This document shows, piece after piece, positions 52,601 to 63,500 of a DNA stretch of 64,000 nt. The DNA is taken from NCBI RefSeq assembly GCF_032118995.1, contig NC_092649.1, positions 23,977,332 through 24,041,331 of the forward strand, read 5' to 3'. Position 1 is the first letter of the stretch. Every line of letters starts with the position of its first letter. The stretch is from Asterias amurensis. Taxonomy: Eukaryota; Echinodermata; Asteroidea; Forcipulatida; Asteriidae. Below the pieces are notes generated by a model that saw only the letters and a program-made list of their open reading frames with translations, was not told the DNA's origin and did not search any database. The translations under genes were made by a program, and so were the position numbers.

Positions 52601-55430
52601 ATAAACCTACATAGCTTACGGCCATTCATAAAAGTCTCCGTTGAGTCATGGCAGTCAAAATTTTAAAACGGTATTGAATGCAAAATTTGCCTCACCCTAT
52701 CTTGCAAAGAAGGCAAAACTCTAAAAATCTAAACAACATGCATGGTGCCTTTTAATGACCCCCCCCCCCGTTTCTACATTTATATTGTGAATGTAGCAAC
52801 AGATAAATGAGTAGAGTGGCTAACCAAATAAAACAACACGCGTACCTGATGGACATGTGACGTTGGTATCACAAAGTTTTGACTCTTGGAGTGTTCCATT
52901 ACATTGGGATTCTCCGATCTCTGGGGAGGGGTTTGTACACGTCCGATGTCGTGTAATAGTTCCAGTACCACATGACGCTGAGCAGTTTAGCCACGCCCCC
53001 CACTCATTCCAGTTACCATTCACTACTATAGTCGGTAGCGGGGAAAAAAGGGATAAAATCGGACTTTTTGAACTTTGAAAAAGACACACAAGCAAATTGA
53101 TATTTGGAATTTATATAATAATGTTTTAAAGGCTTTGTAAAGTGTGGCCGGGTTTGGCCAATATAAAGTAAAATAAAGCACAGCGCTATTTTGCCAAATA
53201 CACCTAAAAATTACACTAACTTTAATCAGAAGAAGGAACCTGAACTTTTTCTAAATGAAAATGGGTTATTTTAGTGGTTTGGCAAAAATACTTTTTTTTC
53301 CGGAAGCAACGGATTATTCCAGAATACTGTGACGACCGTTTACAAAACTGCGGGTTCTACCAAGTCCTTAACAGAAACTAGTGGTTTTAACGAGTTTCAA
53401 GTATTTAGAGTATAATTTGAAAATCACGTAGGGGGCCTAAGTAACAAAGACACTCAAATTAATACCTCACATGAGTTAGAATTCAAACAGGTTTTACTGG
53501 CTATTAGTTTATATCCTAATTTGTCAAAGAAATGCATCAGCCATTGGTAGCGTGTGGTGTGCACTATAAAATCTGCCGGGTCAGAACTGACCCGGATTCC
53601 AGATTCCGGAAGGTCTGACCCATTTTGGGGTAAAAAAAACCTATAATTGAGTCAAACTGTGACGTAGAATCCGGGATGATTTCCCATGTTTGAAACATTT
53701 TCCCGGGTCAGATTGACCCTATCCACAGTGACCCTAGAATCGGGTCAATTCTGACCAAGTAGTTTTGAAAGTGTAACTAGGCATTTTGTTCTAAATTAAG
53801 TCTTGATTGTAACGACGCCTCGATACACAGAAGAGGTGTTTGGCATAACAATCCAAAAGCTCCTGATAGGGATTGGACCCCATTGTCTAAAAGTCGGCAT
53901 GTGTACACTGCAAAACCTGGGGTGTTTTAACCATTTAAAAATTGATCTGCTTTGTATCTATAATATGATGTGACAGCACCGACACGGTGTTAATTTCACC
54001 AACGATATAGTATGGGGATAAATTACACCATGTTGGTGTTGACACATACCAAGAAGAATCAATTAAACACCCCAGTTTTTTTTAGTGTACGAAGCAACTA
54101 ACTCAAAACCAATAGTTGTTATGTAAAACGCATGTTGTGATAGCCTTTATACAGGAAAGAGTGGCCGGCAAAAGGGTGAAGTGCCGGTCATTTCCTTTTA
54201 ATCCTCTGTGAACTTTTGAAAGCATTCCTCTTATAAAAACAAACACCCAACAGTCATGCCTCTCTGGTACCTCCCTTTGGTGCAAGTACGAGGTTACATG
54301 GAGGTCATTGCAACAATATGTAGTGTTAGTAAACGCATCATGCCAGCCACAAATGGCAGCCTTAAAGACACTGGACACCTTTGGTAATTGTCAAAGACAA
54401 GTAAAGAAACATCAGAATCGGGTAAATTTACTAACCATTATTGATATCAAACTTTGCCATGTAGTATGGGATATTGTTAGGTACAGTAAGACAATGCCTA
54501 CGGTGTGCCCTCCGAAAAAGCCCAACTTGAAAAAAATGACAATTTGGGAACAAAATACGCAGATGAGCCTTTTTGCCTTAAACCGGAATGAAAGAGGCTG
54601 ATTTAAATGGGAAAATCAAATTGAATTGACCCAGAAATGATCTTATTTGAAACCAAACCTTTACTTAGAGTTGGGATGATTGCCATGGAAGGCTACACTG
54701 TGTAACCTTAACACTGACTGGTCTCCATACCAGTTGCTAAGTAACACACCAATTAAATGACCAAAATTATCTCTAAGCGCTCCGGCTGTGTTGAATTTGA
54801 CACCATGGGTGTTTTCACACATAATACAAAAACAAAAATCTAATTTAACACCATAGAGTGTTATAATAAAACCAATGCAATATTGACATAGATAAAATAA
54901 GTGTAAGTTTGACAGTCTATTGTGTAAATTTTGGGTGTTTTGGGGGAAGCTATAATATGTGACAAAACCAATTATGTTTCCACACCCCAGTTGTTGCAGT
55001 GTGGCTAGCTTAGTGTTGAGACGTCTTTGATATAAATATGGACTAGTCAAAAATCTAAGGGACTATAATGCCAAGCTATAACTGGTCCTTATGGACACTC
55101 CTTGAATGAAACGTTTAAGGCAAACCTTGTTAAAAATCTTCAGGGCTCGATTTCAAAAAGAGTTAGGACTGGTCCTAGAGTTAGGACTAGTCCTAAAAAC
55201 CTAGGACCAGTCCTAGGAGATATTAAACAACTTAAGGCTAGTCGAAAGTTAGGACTGGTAACTCGTCTCAACTCGAGATAAGATTAGTCTTAACTCTTTA
55301 TAAAATTCATCCATTGTCCTACTCCCACTTTATGTAGTCTTTGTCTCAACTCACCTGGATTGTCGCAATAACACGTTGAGGCAAGAAGGAGTAAAATTCC
55401 AGCAAAGATACCACCAACTCTGGAAGTCAT
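49538..55430 (-). CDS. Secreted TSR protein B: signal peptide, four TSRs and a partial fifth (301 residues)
   Basis: Six exons on the minus strand: 55430-55355, 53025-52846, 51970-51800, 51233-51057, 50574-50398 and 49662-49538, all phase-1 introns. A 25-residue signal peptide is followed by TSRs at about 26-85, 86-142, 143-201 and 202-260, then a truncated TSR (261-301). TSRs 1-3 are close copies of each other and of gene A TSRs 1-2. The last splice restores a split Cys codon that completes TSR 4, which supports including the short final exon. No six-Cys N-terminal domain was found between the signal exon and TSR 1. Likely a secreted or matrix protein paralogous to A and C; function not shown. 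Confidence 0.86.
49740..50111 (+). mobile_element. SINE-like element, fuller copy
   Basis: Contains CTTCGGATGGGACGTAAAGC, CATGTAAAATAACCCAGTAC and a 3' part ending CGCGCTATATAA-like plus a TTATTGTTATTATTT tail. Shared with 4030-4265 and 11188-11400. It lies in the last intron of gene B. Confidence 0.62.
50112..50345. mobile_element. Deletion derivative of the 45165-45905 element
   Basis: Matches both flanks of the Crypton-fragment element (TATATCAGCGTATTGAATGG and GCAATATTGCACTCGTC) but lacks the recombinase part. Confidence 0.65.
50398..50574 (-). CDS. Gene B exon 5: TSR 4
   Basis: GGWSDWDNWSPCTVSCGTG, VRSRACNNPPPSNGG, LPCGG and SECDQTTQAP; the sixth Cys is split over the donor GTAAGT. Closest in style to properdin TSRs. 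Without splicing the frame would read CKYTC and stop at 50381. Confidence 0.85.
51057..51233 (-). CDS. Gene B exon 4: TSR 3
   Basis: VDGNWSEWGAWHNCSASCG, ITRYRTCTNPSPENGG, SQCNGT and NVTCPG. Over 60 consecutive bases identical with exon 3. Confidence 0.92.
51800..51970 (-). CDS. Gene B exon 3: TSR 2
   Basis: VNGNWSEWGAWPNCSASCA, ITRYRTCTNPSPENGG, NFTCPG. The O-fucose motif has become CSASCA. Confidence 0.92.
52101..52465. mobile_element. MITE family A copy in a gene B intron
   Basis: Left end AGGCAGTGGACACTATTGG; right end reduced to TAGTGTCCTTTAA. Confidence 0.8.
52846..53025 (-). CDS. Gene B exon 2: TSR 1
   Basis: VNGNWNEWGAWLNCSASCG, ITRHRTCTNPSPEIGE, NVTCPS. Acceptor ACTATAG and donor GTACGC. 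Confidence 0.92.
53570..53765. mobile_element. MITE family N
   Basis: CCGGGTCAGAACTGACCCGG at the left and GGGTCAATTCTGACC at the right in inverted arrangement. Confidence 0.6.
53902..54091. mobile_element. MITE family O
   Basis: GTACACTGCAAAACCTGGGG and, inverted, CCCCAGTTTTTTTTAGTGTAC ends flank about 140 bases with ACACGGTGTTAA / ACACCATGTTGG repeats. Confidence 0.7.
55139..55313. mobile_element. MITE family H-prime copy 2
   Basis: CGATTTCAAAAAGAGTTAGG to CTTAACTCTTTATAAAATTC, rich in CTAGGACCAGTCCTAG-type palindromes. Confidence 0.72.
55355..55430 (-). CDS. Gene B exon 1: signal peptide
   Basis: MTSRVGG, then IFAGILLLLAS and TCYCDNP before donor GTGAGT. Shares the MTS start and phase-1 end with gene A exon 1. 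Confidence 0.8.
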
Positions 55431-55605
55431 GATCGTTCAGCAGCCACAAAAAAGACGTACAGACAAAATGTCGAGTTTTCACGGTGCGACTTTCCTTAAA
55501 ATTGAACGTGTAGAATTTGTCATGCGCTGCTGCGGTTAAAACTGAACCGGACTTTACGTTTTTACCACAGGAGATGATTTGGCTTCGGGTAGTAATACAC
55601 GTTGC

Positions 55606-55612
55606 TTAAATA
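55606..55612 (-). promoter_or_regulatory. TATA-like box of gene B
   Basis: Minus strand TATTTAA followed by GCAACG, about 180 bases upstream of the gene B ATG, matching gene A in distance and in the GCAACG that follows. Confidence 0.4.
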
Positions 55613-57488
55613 ATGGTTTCACAGTTTAAAACAGTTCCGTTTTTTGATGAAAAAGACCATACGTAAGGTAACTGGAGCTCATTGTGACATCCACAATATG
55701 TTGATCTAAGTGCGTGGACTGTGCCAGATGAAACGCCAAAAAAACAATGACAAAACACACACAAAGATCACAGGTAGCCTGTCATATCAAAACAAACGTT
55801 CTCGTCATCATCTGGTTGTGGGGTTGTGGTCTTCGTGACAAAGGTTACTGTATGGTACATTTCCTTATTAGCTTCCTTTACGTAGGAAGGAAGGAAGGAC
55901 CATGAACTTGACGGTGTTTGTTGACATGTGTGTGTGTATATTGTTTTAAGAGTGAAAGCAAATTGCAGTCAACTTGATTCAGCCGACGCGAAGATTCACG
56001 ATCTTACTACGTGTTTAGGTACCGCTCTGAGTCCCAACCTGTTACAGATTTGTGAGCTCATTTCCCCCGCGTTTTTGAACTCGCGTATCTTACCAACAAC
56101 GTGGGAAAAAAGATTCGCCGTATAAATGAAGCAACGTTTATCTGTTTAACACCTTTATCTTTATCACCTATATCTCAACGATAAATGTTTAAATAGTATT
56201 TGGTACAGACGATAGACATAATATTAAGAGTTTTTGGGTTCAGATAGTGTCGTTTTGTAGAGTTTTAATGAGGCACTGGGCACTACTAATTACTCAACAA
56301 AATTGTTAGCATTAAAAACTTACTTGGTAACGAGCAAATGGAGGGCGGTTGATGGTATACAATTTTGTGAGAAAAGGCTACATCTGAAATAAAGTAGTTT
56401 TTGATAAAGAGTTAATTTCTCACTGAAATCATTTTGTTTATATGTTGGGATACACCAAGTGAGAATACTTGTCTTTGACAATAACGTGTTCAGTACCTTT
56501 AAAGAGGAGGTTTCTAACAGAAGAATTGGGACGCGATACAAAAGAACTGTTGTAAATCAAGTGGTTTAATTTAAGTACACTCGCTGTATAATTATATTTA
56601 AATGTACACTTCTATATACTATAATGTGTTTGCCAATAACTTAGATAAAAAACATGGCAGGCAATTGCAAGTTGGCACCATCCGATGACGTCACGGCTCT
56701 TTAACCCCCGTTCTACGTGTTCGAAACTCCCTAATGCGTTATGTTAAACACTAACGGACTGTATAGTCCGCAGATGGTACAGGTATGTGCGTGGAGGAAG
56801 GTAGGCGTAGGTTCTCGTTTGAAGGTGGGGTGCAACTTTCGTATTGTCATGTTTCACTTGTGGTGATGAGAGTTGTTTCACATTTACGAATCATGGTAGA
56901 TTAACTATAAACAAGTACGTTGTCGATTTGGTTTTCTTTTTTACACAACCGATGGGGACGTATTTCAAACGGAAAAACAAATATTTACCCATCAACAACA
57001 AAAATGCGTCTTTGGTTTGGGATGTTGGTGGACTGACGTGATGCGTGGCATTGGATGGATGGGGTGTAAACAATAGGAGGTTTTGGGGAACGCTAGGTGG
57101 CAGCAAACTTACCGGGTCAAAGTTCATTGTTTAAAAAGTTATGAGCATGCGCACATTACTGACAACAATAGTTGTTTTTACTGGTAAGTCTGCTGCCACC
57201 TATGGCGTCCAACAAGTGTCAAAGCTTAAAGACTGCAGGAAATGAACTGATAATGTTTGTCTGCATGTGTCCGACATAGTCCAACGTGTAGGTATGAACG
57301 TATGTAATAACACCAACAACCGATTAGAATCTGAACAATAAATCAAAGTACCCAGAACCTATATTTCAGGCCTCACCGGAATATCTGTTGCGTATAGCAT
57401 AGGATTTCCTGCTGTACTTCTTTACAGTCGCTGCACTGTTTATATAGTTTGTGAAGCTGTAACTTGGGACCATTTTTGTAGCCGTGTG
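55613..57488. other. Divergent intergenic region between genes B and C
   Basis: About 1.9 kb between opposite start codons. Contains a truncated MITE at 56275-56503 and, at about 57090-57210, an inverted pair of CTAGGTGGCAGCAAACTTACC / GTAAGTCTGCTGCCACCTA. TATATAG at 57441 is a possible gene C promoter element. Confidence 0.5.
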
Positions 57489-57585
57489 ATGAAGACGAGA
57501 GGCCGTGAGATGATGAGTTGTAGAGCCCAGAAGGCCGTCCTTTTAGCGGTGGCATGCTTTGCCATCTGCAGTATTGCTGTCGCCG
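57489..57585 (+). CDS. Gene C exon 1: signal peptide
   Basis: Basic lead (MKTRGRE), then AVLLAVACFAICSIAVA and donor GTAAGT. The hydrophobic core and small-residue end fit a cleaved signal peptide. Confidence 0.75.
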
Positions 57586-60500
57586 GTAAGTTGTTGTTAT
57601 CAAGTGGATGTTTCTATTATTATGGCTTTCATTATTAGGCCAAGCTATTGCTATGAGGCCCAACCAATCATATAAGGCAATCTGTAGTTTTCTTTCTGAG
57701 TGAAATAAATGACGCCAAATCGAGGATATTAATGTCAATGTTCGGCTTCTCACACCATTTAGGTATATTTAAAACCACTGAGGCCGGTGTGTTCCTTCAA
57801 AACAAACAATGTGATGACATTGACACGAGTGACAAACTTGATGTCATTGTTTATTTGGTCACTCTCAGCCTTTTAGATATCAGTATTCTTATAAATAAGG
57901 TTTTTGTCCAGGAGGAAGTAAGTTTAGTTCTTTGCCGACGAGTACTAGTCTGTTTTGTATTTTTTTAACTTTTCGTTCAGACATTTTGTTCTCTTCTACG
58001 TTCTTGCCGATACGATCTTTTACGAAGAAGAAAACGGAAACAAAAGATCAATGTATTATTGTTGATATCTTTATTATATTTTCATTATTTGTTTGTAGTG
58101 TTAAGTTGTGTCTATTTAATTCTAATCTTCTGAAGGCCAAGTCGAGAAATAAAAACAGTTGAATGGTAGATATAGACAAATATAATTATATCTACAACTA
58201 GTTTATACACACGACTTTCAAATAAGTAACTCACAATGCAAAAAGCAGATTTGTGTGTTGCACAAACTATGGACAACCCCATTTGGTAGATTTAACGTAC
58301 AACCTTAGCCGTTGCAAAAATAACTATTCACAATTTCGGTAGGTTTTAGTCGCTATTTATTTATACATTTATTTGTTGTTGAAGCATAGGTTTTCTCGGT
58401 CAAATTCGGCAAATCAGCAGCCAATTTCATTTTCATGCGTTCGAATTAAAGCTGTTTTGCCTCTCCAGTTGTTACTGCATGTCAAGTTCAGAATTCGGCC
58501 ATTCAATTTCGTTTTGAGTCGAGTCAAATTCCTTTAGCACTATGTTCAATTTAGTGTGTCGTCATTCTTTTTCGAGACACACACGCCTCAAGAAGCGACT
58601 GCGAATTTGAACGCTGCTTTGATGAATTGTTAAATTGAATGATTATTTTGTTAAATCGAATAACGCAACATTACATTTGACTAATCATAAAATGAAATCG
58701 AATGACCCTTTTCAGTAGCATTCGATTTCGCGCGAAATAGAATAGCTTGATGGTTAAATTGGCTGCTCTTTTTCCGAAATTGGCCGAGAAAACCTATAAT
58801 AGTGTATCACACCATTTACCATGCAAACAATGTCCCCGGTTCAGATTCTATACCATCCGGAAGCAGATTTCCGTGGTGTAACCGGATTCTGTTCACATTG
58901 TACTCAAATCACTTTCCTTTCTGGGAAAACCCCCTTTAATCTAATTGTGTGGCTTGAATAGTCAACTTTATCTTTAGAGTACACATTGACACAAAATAAT
59001 ACAGAATTGTTTTTTTGCGAACATATCAGTTTCTGGCAGTGTAATCGCTTTATGTAATCCACTATATACAACTCAAGATAAGACCAATTTAAGAACTCAC
59101 TATTTCTGCAGTAGTGCAGTTAATAACGATCCTATTGATTATTAGCTAAAGTAGTAGTCCCAACCAATTTACTACATTCTGCACAGGTAGTAGTTAAAAA
59201 GCAGGACAGTTCTTTTGCAGAACTGAGTCTCCAGAACAATCCGATAAATCCGGGGGAAAAAATCTACTAGTAGTAGTATACATCTGCTCTCTAGAGAACA
59301 TTACCTGGCAAGTAGATACACACATGGTGTTACCGCAAACCAAAATTAACATTTATAAACTCACAGATAATTCCAAACGAGATTAAATAAGGGAATCAAT
59401 GTGTGGTGAAGAGCTTTTCAACTAGTGGTTTAAACCCAACGAGGCCTGGTTCTTGATAATTTTACCGAGACGAAGTCGAGGTAAATTATCAAGAACCAGG
59501 CCTCGGCGGGTTTAAACCACTAGTTGAAAACCGATTCAACACACTTTGATTCCCATTCATAAATACCTTTTCGGTCAAAATCATCATCACTTTTTGGTCA
59601 AAAAGTAAAATAAATGCAAAAATAATAATTGTTAAACGATTTCTTTCAACACAACACAACGCTGCCCTCGCGTAAACAACTCCTTATAAGGGAGTGCTGT
59701 GCGCGTCGCGCGTATCGCGTGATGTGGCACAACTGTTTCAGCCGTTGCTCTCGACCAATAGGAATGAAGAAACTCTTATAAGAACAGGTGCAAGGTCGCG
59801 TGTCACGCTCATGAATTAACACTTTCAGTCATTATCAAAAGGTTTTTGCACACCCACGTGACGCGCTCTCCACCAATAGGAGTAGAGAAACTATCTGGGG
59901 TATTTGTGAATCATTTATAATAAATAAACGGCATCCAAATACGAGATTCTAAAGTATGTTTTTACACAAAAATGACACTGTTGTAAATAAATATTGTGTT
60001 GTCCAATTCTTAGGTAACGAAGAAGGTTTTTGTTTTCGTCACCGGACACCGATCGGCAAAAGGGGGAAATGCCATGGGTTGGTTGAGATACCTCCCGGGT
60101 CTGGTGCCCAGATGAGCACTGCCGCTGAGTGTTGCGACCGTGGTGGTACCGGGTTGGCAGAGAGGATCACTGGCAAGAAGTGCCGAGATGCCTGCGACGG
60201 GGAAGCTAATGGTCAAGAGCAAATGGCAGAGGAGGATGAGGATTCAGCCCGAGGTATAGGTTAACAATAATCCAATCAGAATAGAACCGTACAAATCACA
60301 GTATTTCGGGAATGAAATGAGTTTACATATACAAAATAAAACACACACACATAAACAGGCATGTTTATGGTGCAGACCGTGGACATCTCTGTGTTCTCCC
60401 ATTGGTTTTGTACACAAAATCTACCGAGGACTGTCCCCGGTGTGACTTTTTCGTTGGATCCCTTTTGTTAATGTCCTCGGTTATCAATGGTAGACATGCC

Positions 60501-63500
60501 CAGTGTTTTACGGATTCGTCCCTCCCGGCTGAACAGTGTTTGGAGCGTGGCAAGAGACATGTTCCCTACAAGAGCCATGCTCCCTAGAAAAAATAGAAAG
60601 AAATACCAGTCAAATATAATGTGCTCTCTCTTGCTCGTAGCTAAATTGGAAAATAGCATATTATATCTTCAGGTCTCGACCCCAAGTAAACTGTGCATCA
60701 CTGAGGGCGCACTTGGGCTCCCTACAACAACAATAACATGATATGCACCTGACGATCATCAAACGAAGTTGACGTTATTAATAGTTTTGATGACGGCATC
60801 ATTTGGCATTAGTTCATGAAAACAGTGCAGTTATTATAAACATATTTGTTTTTCTATATCGTTGTTCTAGGATCTTTTAATATCGTTTTTCACTGTTTAC
60901 TATCACCTTGTTAAAGTCCCAATTATTTATTCAATAATCAATAACATGATTATTTATATTCGTTAGTTTATTTGTTTTTAAGGACTGTCCTCCTCCATTC
61001 CTGGAAGACCTGGAAGTCACACTAAGTCTGTTCTATTGCCCAAATAGCCGACTGGGGCAGGTGTGTCCCTTTAAGTGGCTACGTATTTTTTTGTCATTTA
61101 TCTGATGAGTGCATTAGTGGATCGAAACGGTCTGTCCAAAAGAGAGATACGCAAAGGTTTAATTAATAGCTCATAATCTGAATTTATTGCATAAATATTT
61201 ATATATATTAAAGGGAAGGTACACGTTTGGTAATTACTCAAAACAAATATTAACTTAAAAACTGACTTGGTAACGAGCATTGGAGAGCTGTTGATTAGTA
61301 TAAAACATTGTGGGAAACGAAGATACGTAGTTTTTGAGAAAGAGGTAATTTCTCACTACAGTAACGAAAAAACTTCTAGCTAGAAGTCTTTCACTCTTAT
61401 CTGAAATCACACAAATTCGTCCAATTAGGGTGTTTTTTTCTCTCATCATTTTCTCGCAACTCCGATGACCAATTGAGCCTAAATTTTCACAGGCTTGTTA
61501 TTTTATGCTTATGATGGGATACACCAAGTGAGAACACTGGTCTTTGACAATTACCAAACATGTACCTTCCCTTTAAATAATAAATAGGGTAGATGGCCTT
61601 AGCTTTCGATCCAAACCGGACCTTCTTCAGAGGACCTTCCTCTTTATATATCCTTTTTTTTTTACACATAGTTTTTACATAGAGACCATTCCTTCTTTTA
61701 TGATGATAAACATGCATTTGTATGCAAAGAATGACATCCAACTCATTTTAACTCCGCAGTGGGAGGAGTTTTGGGTGAGTGGGGTGAGTGGACGCCATGC
61801 TCCGTCTCGTGTGGGGAGGGCACTATGCAGAGGCAGCGGGAGTGTATCTGCATGTCTCCTGGAAACAAGACGTGTTGCAACGGTCAAAATGTTGAGGAGA
61901 AGCTCTGCAATACTAATGTGTTGTGCCCAGGTAAATATACCTTTATCATTCCTACACCATCTCGGTCATATCCCACGTATCTAGCAGCGGTAAAGGGATG
62001 CTATCATTCATTGTGCAAAAAGAAAAGACTATTTTGCCCTTCCAGCCTCGGTTGTTTACATTGGCCCTTTTCGAAACCACGGCTTCGGCTTTGGATTCGG
62101 CTCAGGCTGGCTTTGGATTCGGCTCAGGCTAGCTTGGCCCCGCGCTCAGGACTTTAGATGAGAGAACGGAGCCTGAAGCTGAATCCAAAGCAAAAGCCAT
62201 GGTATCGAAAAGGGCCACTGATTGGAATGAGAGAGAATCAATAGACCACGGGACGATGTTCCAAATTCTGATTTCCAGTAGTCTACCCCACACAAATGCT
62301 TTTATTGGTCTCAAAATTTGTAGGAAATTCCACTAACCACGTCTCAAAAGTCGTCAAGCCCAAAACTTGCATATTATAGATTCACTTGCGAAGTAAGTAA
62401 CAAAATACGCTAATGAGTTGCAAAAAATAAATAGATGACCATAAAATTATACGTTCGGCCAATCATAGCGCATTCAACATTTATGTGGATGTGTGGACCA
62501 ATGAAAGAGCTTGTTTCTGAATACTTTGGTCCTAAGGATTTCAAAAAGATGTCGTCTTATCGGGAAACGTTGCCTTTGAAGGACTACTCGACCTCTATAA
62601 AACTACATTATACTTCAAAGGTGGTCGTATTTAACAAGGTTTATTACACAACCCAGTGCACTTTACTAAAATAAGGTTTTACTGTCATTAACTTGTGGAT
62701 TAATTACAAAAAAGTACATCTTGTGTTTCATGGTCGTATCCAAAATGGCGGCAGTGGTTAGGGCTGCGGCTGTTGCTCAGGGATTCTACGAGCATGGGTA
62801 CGAGCACAAAGTCTCTTGATGTGTCTGATTTGGCGGTTAGTATTTGGTGCGTTCGATTAGCTTCCCTGGGTCGACCCCGCGCAGCCGAGGGAAAATGGAA
62901 CGGTCCGGGGATCACCGAGGGAGTCGTAGTTTTAACCATAGCACGAGTTAAAGCAGTCAATAATATTTGTTTTATTACACCCAACAGACTATTTATCATC
63001 TTCGTACACGTAACGTTCGTATGCGCGTTTCAGATACACAACTGATTGGATTTAAGGTGGGTAAAAAGACGTCAGGGTACTGCACGCCATGTGATAGTCG
63101 TCGGACTATCACACGGCAAACGATGCACCATCACACGGCCGCCGTCTAGTAAAACTAAGACATATCATGTGACGCGCTCTAAACCAATGAAAAGGCAGAA
63201 TATTTGTAAGGGGTGTTCAAATAAAACATTGTGAGAAACGGCTCCCTCCGAAGTAACGTAGTTTTCAAAATAAGTAATTTTCCACAAATTTAAATTAGAG
63301 ATTTTGAGGTTTTGAGGTCTCAAAATCAAGCATCAGCTGAAAGCACACAACTTCGTATGACAAGGGTGTTTTTCTTTCATTATTATCTTGCAACTTTAAC
63401 GACCAATTGAGTTCAAATTTTCACAGGTTTGTTATTTTATGCATATGTTGAGATACACCATTAAGTGAGAAGACTGGTCTTTGACAATAGTATCCTGTGT

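Larger units (their letters stand above)
53026..55354. other. First intron of gene B
   Basis: Holds family N (53570-53765), family O (53902-54091), a related block at about 54690-55010, and an H-prime MITE at 55139-55313. I looked on the minus strand for a CF...CC...C domain exon and did not find one. Confidence 0.6.

Noticed and set aside
57373..57753. 126-residue minus-strand ORF over the gene C signal exon
   Set aside because: Antisense to a well-formed signal-peptide exon with a phase-1 donor; composition is random-like.
62435..62674. 79-residue + strand ORF in a gene C intron
   Set aside because: Contains no TSR or other known motif and no matching splice phase; probably chance or an old repeat.
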